Assembly: GCA_002311745.1 (NCBI GenBank)
Contig: DBZL01000077.1
Coordinates: forward strand, 1 to 61,484
Origin: Phycisphaerales bacterium UBA1161
Lineage (GTDB): Bacteria; Planctomycetota; Phycisphaerae; Tepidisphaerales; Tepidisphaeraceae
Direction of reading: 5' to 3'
DNA: 61,484 nucleotides
The notes beneath the pieces are model-generated. The model was not told the origin of the DNA. It worked only from the letters and a program-made list of their open reading frames with translations, and made no database searches. A program made the translations under genes and the position numbers. How positions within the stretch are numbered: position 1 is the stretch's first letter; each line of letters starts with the position of its first letter. Below are positions 30,756 through 39,681 of the stretch, piece after piece.

Positions 30756-31430
30756 ATGCACCGCACGCGCATCAAGATTTGCGGAATCTGCCGACCGCAG
30801 GATGCCCTCGCCGCCGCCTCCGCCGGCGCCGATGCCATCGGCATGGTCTTTCATCCCGCGTCGCCGCGATGCATCGGCATCGACGATGCCCGGCAAATCC
30901 TGGCCGCGCTCCCGCCGTTTGTCGCGGCGATCGGTTTGTTCGTCGACGCGGATGCCCAGGCCATCACGCACATCACCGAGCAGCTTCGCCTCTGTGCCAT
31001 TCAGCTTCACGGATCAGAATCGCCCCAACTGGTCGCGCAGCTCAAACCCACGCCTGTCATCAAGGCCCTGCGCTTAGGCGACGATGCTGAGCAGACTCTT
31101 GCCCAATGGCGTGCGGCGATCACGGATATGCACTTGAGCAATCTTCGGGCGATTCTGCTGGAAACGCCGGCCGAGGTTCCCGGCGGCAGCGGCGTGCCCA
31201 ACGATTGGAATGTCCTGCACCGCCTGCAACAATCGGGAAGCTTCAATGGTTTGCCCGCTCTGATTGCTGCCGGCGGCCTGACTGCCCAGAGCGTCGGCGA
31301 GGTCGTCCGCCTGCTCCGGCCGTTTGCCGTCGATGTCAGCACTGGCGTCGAATCCGCCCGCCGGGAAAAATCCCCTCAAAAAATCCTGGACTTCATCCGC
31401 GCCGTTTGCGCCGCCGATGCTGGGGGTTAG
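30756..31430 (+). CDS. trpF: phosphoribosylanthranilate isomerase
   Basis: A 224-residue TIM-barrel isomerase that converts N-(5-phosphoribosyl)anthranilate to the ribulose form in tryptophan synthesis. The catalytic Cys is in KICGIC near the N terminus, followed by IGMVFHPASPR, AIGLFVDAD, IQLHGSE, the LIAAGGL phosphate strand and the catalytic Asp in AVDVSTGVES. It is alone here; other trp genes are not adjacent. The stop is 3 bases from the convergent tartrate dehydratase stop. Confidence 0.94.
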   Translation: MHRTRIKICGICRPQDALAAASAGADAIGMVFHPASPRCIGIDDARQILAALPPFVAAIGLFVDADAQAITHITEQLRLCAIQLHGSESPQLVAQLKPTPVIKALRLGDDAEQTLAQWRAAITDMHLSNLRAILLETPAEVPGGSGVPNDWNVLHRLQQSGSFNGLPALIAAGGLTAQSVGEVVRLLRPFAVDVSTGVESARREKSPQKILDFIRAVCAADAGG

Positions 31431-31433
31431 AGA

Positions 31434-32600
31434 TCACGACGCCAACGCCTTCATCTCGCGGTACAGATCGGCCTTGCCCTCAAAGCCGATGCCGACCAAC
31501 TCCGGTAACGTGATGAAACCGCTCTCGACGTTCACGCCGTCGGGGAATCCGCCGTAGGGTTGGAACAGGTCCGGATACGATTCGTTGCCCCCCAGGCCCA
31601 AGCCCGCGGCGATGTTCAGGGACATCTGGTGTCCGCCGTGCGGAATGCAACGCGACGGCGACCAGCCGTGCTCCCGCAGCATCGCCAGGGTCCGCAGATA
31701 TTCCACCAAGCCGTAGCTGAGGGCGCAATCGAATTGCAGCCAGTCGATCTCCGGCCGCATGCCGCCGTAGCGGATCAGGTTCCGCACGTCCTGCATGGAA
31801 AACAAATTCTCCCCCGTCGCCATGGGGCCGGGATAGTGCCTGGCCAACTCCGTCTGCAACACATAATCCAGCGGATCGCCGGCTTCTTCGTACCAAAACA
31901 GGTTGTAGCTCGACAGCGCGTCGCCATACTCGATGGCCGTCTGGAGATCGAATCGGCCGTTGGCATCCACCGCCAACCGTTGGTCCGGGCCCAGAACGCT
32001 CAGCACCGCCTCGATACGCCGCACGTCTTCCTCCAGCGGCGCCCCGCCGATTTTCATCTTCACCACGCTGTAGCCGCGGTCCGTGTACGATTTCATCTCG
32101 CGCTTCAGCGTTTCGGTGTCCTTGCCCGGGTAGTAATATCCGCCAGCGGCATAGACGAAGATGCGCTTGTTGACCTTCCCGTCGCCGTATCGCTCGGCCA
32201 GAAGCCGAAAAAGCGGCTTACCGGCGATCTTGGCCACCGCATCCCACAGGGCCATGTCGATGGTGCCGACCGCCACCGATCGCTCGCCGTGCCCGCCGGG
32301 CTTCTCGTTGCTCATCATGCATTTCCAGATCTTGTGCGGATCGAGATTCCCGCCGGCATCTTCCAGCAGGGCTTGGGGCTTGGCCTCCATAATCCGCGGC
32401 ACGAACCGTTCGCGGATCAAGCTGCCCTGCCCATAGCGCCCGTTGGAATTGAATCCGTAGCCGACGACGCGTTGGCCTTCGCGCATCACATCCGTCACCA
32501 CGGCCACCAGGCTCAGCGTCATCCTGGAAAAATCGATGTACGCGTTGCGGATGGCCGATTGAATGGGCTTGGTGACTTCACGAATCTCGATGATTTTCAC
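31434..32600 (-). CDS. D(-)-tartrate dehydratase-like enolase-superfamily enzyme
   Basis: A 388-residue enolase-superfamily dehydratase closely resembling characterised D(-)-tartrate dehydratases such as the Bradyrhizobium enzyme. Distinctive family strings are NAYIDFSRMT, GYGFNSNGRYGQG, MMSNEKPGGHGERSVAVG, VVKMKIGG (KxK catalytic lysines), VDANGRF, YEEAGDPLDY and CIPHGGHQMSLN (catalytic His). Reaction: D-tartrate to oxaloacetate. The start is GTG at 32600, with AGGAG 6 bases upstream. No transport or regulator gene for tartrate is adjacent. Close similarity to proteobacterial proteins plus proximity to an IS element would fit horizontal transfer (inference). Confidence 0.9.
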   Translation of the reverse strand: MKIIEIREVTKPIQSAIRNAYIDFSRMTLSLVAVVTDVMREGQRVVGYGFNSNGRYGQGSLIRERFVPRIMEAKPQALLEDAGGNLDPHKIWKCMMSNEKPGGHGERSVAVGTIDMALWDAVAKIAGKPLFRLLAERYGDGKVNKRIFVYAAGGYYYPGKDTETLKREMKSYTDRGYSVVKMKIGGAPLEEDVRRIEAVLSVLGPDQRLAVDANGRFDLQTAIEYGDALSSYNLFWYEEAGDPLDYVLQTELARHYPGPMATGENLFSMQDVRNLIRYGGMRPEIDWLQFDCALSYGLVEYLRTLAMLREHGWSPSRCIPHGGHQMSLNIAAGLGLGGNESYPDLFQPYGGFPDGVNVESGFITLPELVGIGFEGKADLYREMKALAS

Positions 32601-33174
32601 GCGAACTCCTGATCAGGGCCCGAAAACCTGATCTTACCCGCGATCAGTGGCTTGCGGTATTTAGCGGCGGTGCGTAGCCCCGCGGGTTCTCGCTCCCCCC
32701 TCGCCCCGGTATTCCTCGACTGGCCCTCCACTTTCTCCTTTCTCCCGCTCTCCTTTCTCGCGCAGCGCGGCACAGATAAATTCTATGGCAATCAGTGATG
32801 GCCCACGATCCGTTTTGTAATAGCCGCGGGCGGCAGCCCGCGGACCCCGTGCCAAAAAACACCCGTTGAACCGCCAAGCTCGGCCCGCAAGTCGAATCGC
32901 ATGCCCCGATCTGCGCCCTCCAATTCGGCATCCCCCGAAAAGGATTTGCAGCCACAGGCCGCCCCTCAACCGTCCTTCACAGCCCCGCTTGTCCGACCTC
33001 TGCATGACCTCAGCGCCGCTTCCCCCTCTCCCCGTCTGTGGTGAGCCCGTCGAACCGCGCCCCGGCATCCAGAACTGAAACGCGTCTCCTTTCCACTTTC
33101 TACCTTCTCGCGCAGCGTCGCCACGGATTAAATTGCGGATGATCACAGATAAATTTTCTGTTAATCGTGACGGC
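32601..33174. other. non-coding repeat cluster upstream of the IS element
   Basis: About 570 bases with no gene. It contains, on the minus strand, a long copy of a dispersed repeat (32735-32896), a second module at 33016-33068 that matches 39593-39645, and a third, diverged copy of the CTGCGCGAGAAAG-type module at about 33085-33170. It looks like an accretion site for short repeats. Confidence 0.65.
32735..32896 (-). repeat. dispersed repeat family R6, copy A
   Basis: About 162 bases, roughly 90% identical by eye to 39411-39573 but in the opposite orientation. The core is the near-palindrome CCGCGGGCGGCAGCCCGCGG (32824-32843). Flanking parts include a TTGGCACGGGGTC region on one side and a CTATTACAAAACGGATCG region on the other when read on the minus strand. 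Confidence 0.8.
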
Positions 33175-34208
33175 CCTGCTCTGTCTCTACCCCGTCGAAG
33201 TTCGGCGCTTGTTAGGTAGCGCGGTGTCCGTCGTGTTGATACAAGATGCAGGATGTTGACCTGCAAATCGCCACGGAAGGTGATGCGAGTCGCTTATGAG
33301 CTGGCCAAGCGTTGTTTGCGCGACCACTCCAGCAAGTTCAGCCACAAGGATTTCACGCAGCCGCAGTTGTTCGCCTGCTTGGTGGTGCGTGAGCATCAGA
33401 AGCAGACCTATCGCGGCATTGAGGCCGTGTTGCGCGACAGCCCGCACTGGTGCAGGCAGATCGGCATGAAACGCGTGCCCGACCACAACACGCTCTGCCG
33501 CGCGTTTCACGCGTTGCTGGGTGAATCACGCGTCGGCCGGCTGATGGATCGGCTGACGCGATGGATGCCGCTGGGCAAAGCCCTGGGCATCACCTGCGCC
33601 ATCGACTCGACGCTTTACGACACGCATCACCGCTCAAGACATTACGAACAGCGGTGCCGTCATTACCGCACGCGCGACAAGATCGCCGCCAATTCCAGGC
33701 GTTCCCGCTCGGCGCGACGCACGCCCAAGCTGAGTCTGAGCGTCGATACTCGTTGTCACATCATCCTGGCCGCCCATGCACGCACGGGGATGGGGTCCGA
33801 TGCTCGGGACTTTCTTCCGCTGCTGCGCCAGTCCGTACGTCGCCGTCCGCAGATCAAGACAGTGCTGGCCGATGCCGGTTATGATTCGCATGAGAATCAT
33901 GAAGTCGCGCGCCGTGAATTGAACGTTCGATCACTGATCAAGACCGGCGTCGGACGACCCAGTGCCAAGCCACTCGTTTCGTGGTACCGTCGCAGGATGC
34001 AAAAGAAGCTGAGCGGATCGCAGAAGGGCAAGCCGTACGGCCAGCGTTCGCAGGCCGAAACGGTGAACAGCATGATGAAGCGGAATTTAGGCGATCATCT
34101 GCGTGCGCGAACTCCCGAAGGCCGCCGCAAGGAACAGATGCTGCGGGTGTTGACGCACAACATCTCGATCCTTTTATCGCGCCTGGATGAGGATTGAGAC
34201 AGAGCAGG
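33175..34208 (+). mobile_element. IS element with 13-base terminal inverted repeats (IS5/IS4-like)
   Basis: The ends CCTGCTCTGTCTC (33175-33187) and its exact complement (34196-34208) enclose 1034 bases with a single transposase gene. No certain target-site duplication was seen next to the ends, so the precise insertion event may be old or target duplication short. The right inverted repeat overlaps the transposase stop region. Confidence 0.8.
33253..34197 (+). CDS. DDE transposase (IS5/IS4-type)
   Basis: A 314-residue transposase with the DDE RNase H-like fold: first Asp in CAIDSTLYD, second in VLADAGYDS, and the glutamate in RSQAETVNSMMKRNLG with a typical Y/R/E spacing. The N-terminal region has helices for end binding. 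No frameshift or stop was found, so it could be active. The gene fills most of the element, whose 13-base terminal inverted repeats lie 66 bases before and just around its stop codon. Confidence 0.9.
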   Translation: MLTCKSPRKVMRVAYELAKRCLRDHSSKFSHKDFTQPQLFACLVVREHQKQTYRGIEAVLRDSPHWCRQIGMKRVPDHNTLCRAFHALLGESRVGRLMDRLTRWMPLGKALGITCAIDSTLYDTHHRSRHYEQRCRHYRTRDKIAANSRRSRSARRTPKLSLSVDTRCHIILAAHARTGMGSDARDFLPLLRQSVRRRPQIKTVLADAGYDSHENHEVARRELNVRSLIKTGVGRPSAKPLVSWYRRRMQKKLSGSQKGKPYGQRSQAETVNSMMKRNLGDHLRARTPEGRRKEQMLRVLTHNISILLSRLDED

Positions 34209-34445
34209 TGCGAACCCGTTTCACCTCCCCCGTTTCACCTCCCGTTCCGAGCGCCCGGGCATGCATAATGTCGTTATTTCAACAAGCTTGGTTTTCCGCC
34301 GGCAAGCCCCTGCTGCGCAAGGCGATACGCTGCGATCATCAATGTGCCAAGATAATCTGGGGGGCTTTAAGCTGACCGCTTGCATGACACAATCAAATTG
34401 CTCTGCGATCTCGGCGTGCTCCGCGGTGCAAATGAATTTTCCGGG
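34209..34445. other. 237-base non-coding gap with dispersed repeat copy 2
   Basis: No gene recognised. Bases 34244-34287 repeat the 9791-9830 element (GTTCCGAGCGCCCGG, then GTCGTTATTTCAACAAGC). The preceding TTTCACCTCCCC is duplicated in tandem (34219-34241). Confidence 0.5.
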
Positions 34446-35138
34446 TTAAGAGCGGCTGCGCATCTCGATGGCGTATTGCAGCAACTCGTTGTTCGTCTTC
34501 AAATTCAGCTTCTGCTTGATGTGCTCCTTGTGAGCATCCACCGTCTTGGGGCTCAGAAAGAGAGTGTCGGCGATGGACTTGACGCCCAGGCCCTGGCCGA
34601 TGAGGCGGAAGACTTCCAGCTCGCGGTCCGTCAGGCGGTCCAGCGGCGAGCGCTCGGCACTGTCCTTGGCCCCGCGAAGTGAACGCAGGAGCTTGGCGGC
34701 CATCTTGTCGCTGAGCCAGGTGTCGCCGGCCAGCGTTTGGCGGATGGCGGCCATCACCTGCTCCTGCGGCTCCTGCTTCATCACGTAACCGCTGGCGCCC
34801 GCGCGCAGGGCCCGTTCGGCATAGAGGGACTCATCGTGCATGGAGACGATCAGGATGGGCAGACGCGGATACAGATCGTGGAGCTGCTTGCACAGTTCCA
34901 ATCCGTCGCCGCCGGCCAGAGTCAGGTCCAGGGCCACCAAGTCGGGGACGAGGGACGCGGCCAGTTCCAGGGCCTGCGGTGGGCTGTCGGCTTCGCCGCA
35001 GACCATCAGATCGTTCTGGTCGTTGATCAGACGCCCCAATCCCTCGCGAAGCACGGGATGGTCATCCACCAGGAGGACCTTTTTCTTGCCGACGGCGGAG
35101 TCTGCGGCGGATGGATCAGCGGATGTTTTGGCGACCAT
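34446..35138 (-). CDS. NarL/FixJ-family response regulator
   Basis: A 230-residue two-component regulator. The receiver domain (about residues 19-135) has VLLVDDHP acidic pocket, the phospho-acceptor Asp in ALDLTLAGG, the Ser in VSMHDE and Lys in GYVMKQEP. The C-terminal LuxR-type helix-turn-helix is LTDRELEVFRLIGQGL followed by SPKTVDAHKEHIKQKL. It follows the histidine kinase gene by 21 bases and is its likely partner. DNA targets unknown. Confidence 0.93.
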   Translation of the reverse strand: MVAKTSADPSAADSAVGKKKVLLVDDHPVLREGLGRLINDQNDLMVCGEADSPPQALELAASLVPDLVALDLTLAGGDGLELCKQLHDLYPRLPILIVSMHDESLYAERALRAGASGYVMKQEPQEQVMAAIRQTLAGDTWLSDKMAAKLLRSLRGAKDSAERSPLDRLTDRELEVFRLIGQGLGVKSIADTLFLSPKTVDAHKEHIKQKLNLKTNNELLQYAIEMRSRS

Positions 35139-35159
35139 GCACAGGCCCTTCCCGCCAGT

Positions 35160-36575
35160 CTAGTCCGGACTGGCGAAAGAAACCACGATTCGGGTTCCGG
35201 CGGTGGGGCCGGGTCCGATGTCCAGCGAGCCGCCGATCAGCGCGGCCCTGTATTGCATGATATGCAGCCCCAAGCCCTTTGACTGCCCCGCAGTGGAAAC
35301 CGGCGGGGTGAATCCACTGCCGTCATCGTCGATCTGGAGAGTCACCTGTTTGCCGCTGCGGGACAGCGTGATGGTGATGTTGCGCGCCCTGCCGTGCTTG
35401 ATGGCGTTGTGCACGGCCTCCTGGGCGATGCGGTAGAGGTGAATGGCCGCCGTGTTGTCGCGCAAAAGCACGGGATCGTCGAAGTGGGCGCGGCAGCGGA
35501 TTCTAAACACCTCCTGCACACTGGCGGCCAATTCATTAAGGGCGAACATGAGGCCGCTGGATTTGAGTTCGACCGGGTGCAGCCCGCGGGCCAGGCCGCG
35601 GGCCTGGCCGATGGCCTGGGCCACCAGGTCGGCGATCTTGCGGGCGTCGACGCTCTCTTCCAGGGCCTTGGCGGCCAGGCGGTTTTCCAACGACTTGCTC
35701 AAGAACCCAATGCCGGCCAGTTGCTGGCCCAGGCCGTCGTGCAGGTCCTGCCCGATGCGGCGGCGTTCACGGTCGCTGATTTCCAGGAGTTGGCGTTCCA
35801 GGCGTTTTTGGTCGCTGAGGTCGCGGATGATGCCGGTGAACAGCCGCCGCGGCGGAGGGCTGGCCATTCCCGCGCCCGGGCGGTCGGCTAGGCGCACTTC
35901 GCTGACGGCCAAGTACATGGGGAAGAGCGAGCCGTCGCGGCGCCGGCCGGAGACTTCGCGGCCGATGCCGATGATCTTGGCCTGCCCGGTGGTCAGGTAA
36001 TTGGCCAGGTAAGTATCGTGCTGGGTGCGATAAGGCTCGGGCATGAGGATGTTGACGTTTTGCCCGATGACTTCGGAACTGGAGTATCCGAAGAGGCGCT
36101 GAGCGGCGGGGTTGAAGGACTCGATGATGCCGCGCTGGTTGATGGTGACGATGCCATCCACGGTGGTGCTGAGAATCGCCGCGTAGCGGGAGTCGATATC
36201 GTTCAGGGCGGCTGCATCCCCCGCGGCGTGAACCAGGGCCACGGCGCTGATGGACTGCCCGGGTGAAGCGGGCAGGGGGTGGGCACAGTCGTAGACGCGG
36301 CGAGTCTGGCCGGCGGCGGTGACGATTCGCAGCTCGCAGGAGTGTTCTTTTCCGGCCCGCAGAGCGTCGGGGCGGTCGGCCATCAGCGGGCGGTCGTCGG
36401 GATGGATGATGCTGTCCCAGCCCCGACCGGCCCAGTCCTGGAAGGTGTATCCCGTGAAGCGGGCAAAGGAGTCCGAACACCAGTCGCAACCGATGACCCC
36501 GTCGCTGCCCAGGCGCAGGCCATAGGCGTAGTGAAAAGCTTGCTTGCCCGGGGGCGGCTCGGCGCTGCGGGACAT
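35160..36575 (-). CDS. PAS-domain sensor histidine kinase (NarX/HisKA_3 type)
   Basis: A 471-residue soluble sensor kinase with two PAS domains (about 15-115 and 125-250; the second has FGYSSSEVIGQNVNILMP, resembling FixL-type PAS), then a HisKA_3 dimerisation helix with the phospho-histidine in IGQDLHDGLGQQL, and an HATPase domain with NAIKHG and DDDGSGF, KGLGL. No transmembrane segment, so the signal is cytosolic, possibly a gas or redox cue. The start MSRSAEPP at 36575 is chosen because TACAAT on the minus strand (36588-36583) ends 7 bases before it; longer starts run into a non-coding region. Confidence 0.92.
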   Translation of the reverse strand: MSRSAEPPPGKQAFHYAYGLRLGSDGVIGCDWCSDSFARFTGYTFQDWAGRGWDSIIHPDDRPLMADRPDALRAGKEHSCELRIVTAAGQTRRVYDCAHPLPASPGQSISAVALVHAAGDAAALNDIDSRYAAILSTTVDGIVTINQRGIIESFNPAAQRLFGYSSSEVIGQNVNILMPEPYRTQHDTYLANYLTTGQAKIIGIGREVSGRRRDGSLFPMYLAVSEVRLADRPGAGMASPPPRRLFTGIIRDLSDQKRLERQLLEISDRERRRIGQDLHDGLGQQLAGIGFLSKSLENRLAAKALEESVDARKIADLVAQAIGQARGLARGLHPVELKSSGLMFALNELAASVQEVFRIRCRAHFDDPVLLRDNTAAIHLYRIAQEAVHNAIKHGRARNITITLSRSGKQVTLQIDDDGSGFTPPVSTAGQSKGLGLHIMQYRAALIGGSLDIGPGPTAGTRIVVSFASPD

Positions 36576-36749
36576 CGGTGTGATTGTAAGCTCCGTCGCC
36601 ACAAGGAACGAGTGGGATAGTCGGGGAAAGCCCCTAGAGCAAAAAACGTGACTTAACCGATGGGCGGGGTCCAATCAGCGGTCGATAATTCGCGCCGTAG
36701 GCTTCAGAATCCGCGCGGGGTGTGCGCCCTGCCCTGGTTTGGGAATAGG

Positions 36750-38558
36750 ATGACCGCTTTTGCCGCAAAAGCTTCGGCCAAGACAGGGATCGCCCGTTTT
36801 GCGTCACAGGAGATGTCCCCGCTGGTGCGGGAGTGGATCGAGCAGTGCGCCGCTCTGTGCCAGCCGCAGGAGATCCACGTTTGCGACGGCAGCGCGGCCC
36901 AGCGCAAGCAGCTTCTGGACCGCGCCGTCGCCGAGGGGGTGTTGATCCCGCTCAGCCAGGAAAAACTTCCCGGCTGTTACCTGCACCGCAGCCATCCCAA
37001 CGACGCGGCATGCACGGAGGAGTCGACGTTCATTGGCATGCCCAGCGAGCAGATGGCCGGCCCCAGCAACCGCTGGATGGAAGCGACAGCGGCGAAGGAG
37101 AAACTCACCGAGCTGTTCCAGGGCTGCATGAAGGGGCGGACGATGTACGTCGTGCCGTTCGTGATGGGCCCGATCGGCTGCCCGCTGGCCAAGGTGGGCA
37201 TCCAACTGACCGACTCGCTGTACGTCGCGGTGAGCATGGGGATCCTGACGCGAATGGGCAGCGTCGCGTGGAAGCCATTGGGCGACGGCGAGCCATTCAC
37301 GCGGTGTCTGCACAGTCTCGGCGATGGCGAGGGGCAGCGCCGCTGCGTCTGCCATTGGCCGCTGGACAACACCATCTGGTCGTTCGGATCGGGCTACGGG
37401 GGCAATGCCCTGTTGAGCAAGGAAGCTCTGGGGTTGCGCATCGCCAGCTTCCTGGGAAGCCAGGAAGGCTGGTTGGCCGAGCACATGCTGATCGCAGGGG
37501 TGACGATTTTGGGTCACAAGGACTACGTGGCGGCGGCGTTTCCGTCCACGTGCGGGAAAACGAACTTTGCCATGCTGGTTCCACCCGAGCGATACCGAAA
37601 AGCCGGGTGGAAGGTTACCACTGTCGGGGACGACATCGCTTGGATGTGGGTGGACGAGGAGACGGGGAAGCTTCGAGCCATCAATCCGGAGTCGGGGTAT
37701 TTCGGTGTTCTGCCGGGGACCAACTGGCAGAGCAACCCCAACGCCATGGAGACGATGTCGCGCAATTCAATTTACACCAACGTCGCGTTATTGCCCGACG
37801 GCGACGTGTGGTGGGAGGGGAAAACCGCCGAGCCGCCCAAAGAGGCGATCGACTGGATGGGCAAGGCGTGGACGCCGGGTTGCGGGCGTCCTGCGGCGCA
37901 TCCCAATGGCCGGTTTACCGCCCCCATGGCGAATAACCCGGTCTTGGACCCTGCCGCGGACGATCCCAAGGGCGTTGCGATTTCCGCGATCATCTTCGGC
38001 GGCCGGCGGAGCAAAACGGTGCCTCTGGTCTATCAGGCGTTCAACTGGATGCACGGGGTGTACATCGGGGCGACGCTGGGGAGCGAGACGGCGGCTGCGT
38101 CCGCCCAGGACGCGGGCGTGGTGCACCGCGATCCGATGGCCATGCTGCCGTTCGTCGGCTACAACATCGGCGAATACCTCATCCACTGGTTCCGCATGCG
38201 CAAGAAGTTGCGCGATTGCCCGCGCATCTTTCACGTCAATTGGTTCCGCACCAACGAGCAGGGCAAATTCATCTGGCCGGGCTTCGCCGAGAACATCCGG
38301 ATATTGCGCTGGATTCTGGACCGTTGCCACGGCCGGGCCTACGGCGTGGAGACGCCGCTGGGGTGGATGCCGCGCGTCGAGGACATCGACTTGGGCGGCC
38401 TGGACCTGCTGCGCGAAGAACTGGTGGCGGTGCAGCACGTGGACTTGGAGGCATTCAAGAGCGAGATCGTCGGGCAGGAGGAGTTGTTCCTCAAACTGGC
38501 GGAAGATTTGCCCAAGGAGATGATTTTTCAGCGTGAACTTCTGATCAGCCGGCTGTGA
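36750..38558 (+). CDS. pckG: phosphoenolpyruvate carboxykinase (GTP)
   Basis: A 602-residue GTP-dependent PEPCK, which interconverts oxaloacetate and PEP at the gluconeogenesis branch point. Motifs include VCDGS near the N terminus, the kinase-1a loop AAFPSTCGKTNFAML with its reactive cysteine, GDDIAWMWVD, and the guanine-binding region NWFRTNEQGKFIWPGFAEN. Length matches the GTP family (about 600). The start ATG 36750 is chosen by family length; the open frame extends 30 codons upstream. GATAAT at 36684-36689 could be a distant -10 box. A HypB-like GTPase follows 22 bases downstream. Confidence 0.95.
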   Translation: MTAFAAKASAKTGIARFASQEMSPLVREWIEQCAALCQPQEIHVCDGSAAQRKQLLDRAVAEGVLIPLSQEKLPGCYLHRSHPNDAACTEESTFIGMPSEQMAGPSNRWMEATAAKEKLTELFQGCMKGRTMYVVPFVMGPIGCPLAKVGIQLTDSLYVAVSMGILTRMGSVAWKPLGDGEPFTRCLHSLGDGEGQRRCVCHWPLDNTIWSFGSGYGGNALLSKEALGLRIASFLGSQEGWLAEHMLIAGVTILGHKDYVAAAFPSTCGKTNFAMLVPPERYRKAGWKVTTVGDDIAWMWVDEETGKLRAINPESGYFGVLPGTNWQSNPNAMETMSRNSIYTNVALLPDGDVWWEGKTAEPPKEAIDWMGKAWTPGCGRPAAHPNGRFTAPMANNPVLDPAADDPKGVAISAIIFGGRRSKTVPLVYQAFNWMHGVYIGATLGSETAAASAQDAGVVHRDPMAMLPFVGYNIGEYLIHWFRMRKKLRDCPRIFHVNWFRTNEQGKFIWPGFAENIRILRWILDRCHGRAYGVETPLGWMPRVEDIDLGGLDLLREELVAVQHVDLEAFKSEIVGQEELFLKLAEDLPKEMIFQRELLISRL

Positions 38559-38580
38559 AATGCTCCCCAAGGAGCGGACG

Positions 38581-39270
38581 ATGAGTGCAGCGCCATTATC
38601 CTCGCGGTTTGAGTTGAATTCGCAGATGGCGGCGGCGAACCGGGCCGCGTTTGCCCTGGACGGGGTGACGGTGGTGAGCTTGGTGGGGTCGTCGGGATCG
38701 GGCAAGACCTCGATCATCGAGGCCGCCGTCCAGCACCTGGAGGGGCGCATGCGCCTGGCGACGGTGGTCGGTAATCCCGCCGCCAGCCGCGACGCCGAGC
38801 GCTTGGCCCGCCTGGGCGTCTGCGCCGTGCCGGTGCAGACCGACAACCTGGCCGCCAACGACGTGCACAACGTTCTGGCCGATTTGAACCTGGCCCGCAT
38901 GGACATGGTCTTCATCGAAACCGCGGGCATCTCACCTCTGGAGCTCGACCTGGGCCAGGACCTGCGCGTGGCGGTGTTCGGCGCCTCCGGCGGCGACGAC
39001 AAGGCCGCCGAATACGCCAACCTCATCGCCGAGTCCGACCTAGTCGTGCTTTCCAAGATCGATCTGCTTCCCCACGTGACGTTCGACATGAACGTGTTCC
39101 GCGCCGACGTGGCCAAGGCCAATCCCGCCGCTGAACTGATCACGCTGTCGGCGCGAAGCGGCGCCGGCGTCGAGGCCCTGCTGGACAGCTTGGCGCGGCA
39201 CTGGGCACCGGACAAGCAATTTGGCGCCCCGCGCCGGGCGGCGGATCAGCTCGAGTGGTTTTTCGGTTAA
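38581..39270 (+). CDS. HypB-like nickel-incorporation GTPase
   Basis: A 229-residue G3E-type GTPase of the HypB group, which inserts nickel into [NiFe] hydrogenase or urease. The P-loop is VGSSGSGKTS; Mg/switch residues are in FIETAGISP and GGDDKAAEYA; the base-recognition motif is SKIDLLPH. The N-terminal histidine-rich or cysteine motif of many HypBs is absent. The start ATG 38581 follows AAGGAG 6 bases away. No hypA, hydrogenase or urease gene is in the window; it lies 22 bases after pckG, which suggests co-transcription with a metal-dependent enzyme of central metabolism. Confidence 0.85.
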   Translation: MSAAPLSSRFELNSQMAAANRAAFALDGVTVVSLVGSSGSGKTSIIEAAVQHLEGRMRLATVVGNPAASRDAERLARLGVCAVPVQTDNLAANDVHNVLADLNLARMDMVFIETAGISPLELDLGQDLRVAVFGASGGDDKAAEYANLIAESDLVVLSKIDLLPHVTFDMNVFRADVAKANPAAELITLSARSGAGVEALLDSLARHWAPDKQFGAPRRAADQLEWFFG

Positions 39271-39410
39271 GATGGCGGCGCGATGACATCGCGCGGCGGC
39301 CGCAAATCCGTCCTTCAAGTTCCTCCCGTTTCTTCACCCCCGGTCGCCGATGCATACATGAGGGCATTCCTTTTATAGGAGAAAAGTTGCGTGTACCTTT
39401 TTCTGGGCCT

Positions 39411-39573
39411 TCGACTTGAGGGCCGAGCTTGGCGGTTCAAGGGGTGGTTTTTGGCACGGGGTCCGCGGGCTGCCGCCCGCGGCTATTACAAAACGGATCG
39501 TGGGCCATCACTGATTGACAGAGAATTCATCTGTGTGCCACGCTGCGCGAGAGCGTAGAGCGGGAGAAAGGAG
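39411..39573 (+). repeat. dispersed repeat family R6, copy B
   Basis: About 163 bases matching copy A in inverted orientation; the near-palindrome is at 39463-39482. Downstream, 39593-39645 matches the module at 33016-33068. The remainder of the 411-base gap (39271-39681) holds no gene; a GCGCGATG-A-CATCGCGC palindrome lies near 39280. Confidence 0.8.
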
Positions 39574-39646
39574 TAAGTAGAGCGAACGATCAATGCCGGG
39601 GAGCGGTTCGACAGGCTTACCACAGGCGGAAGAGGGAGAAGCGGCG

Positions 39647-39675
39647 TTGAATCGTTTCCGGCGCATGGGTATGGT
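39647..39675 (+). promoter_or_regulatory. sigma-70-type promoter giving a leaderless mRNA
   Basis: TTGAAT (39647-39652), 17-base spacer, TATGGT (39670-39675), 6 bases to ATG 39682. This is the clearest full promoter at a leaderless distance in the window. Confidence 0.55.
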
Positions 39676-39681
39676 GAGGCT

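Noticed and set aside
29489..31090. 533-aa plus-strand open frame in another frame of the M3 peptidase
   Set aside because: Shadow of peptidase and trpF; no domain.
33160..34220. Target-site duplication flanking the IS
   Set aside because: Bases outside the 13-base inverted repeats (GGC left, TGC right) do not form a convincing direct repeat.
38581..39270. Assignment of the HypB-like gene to a hydrogenase locus
   Set aside because: No hydrogenase, HypA or other accessory genes are present in 61 kb.
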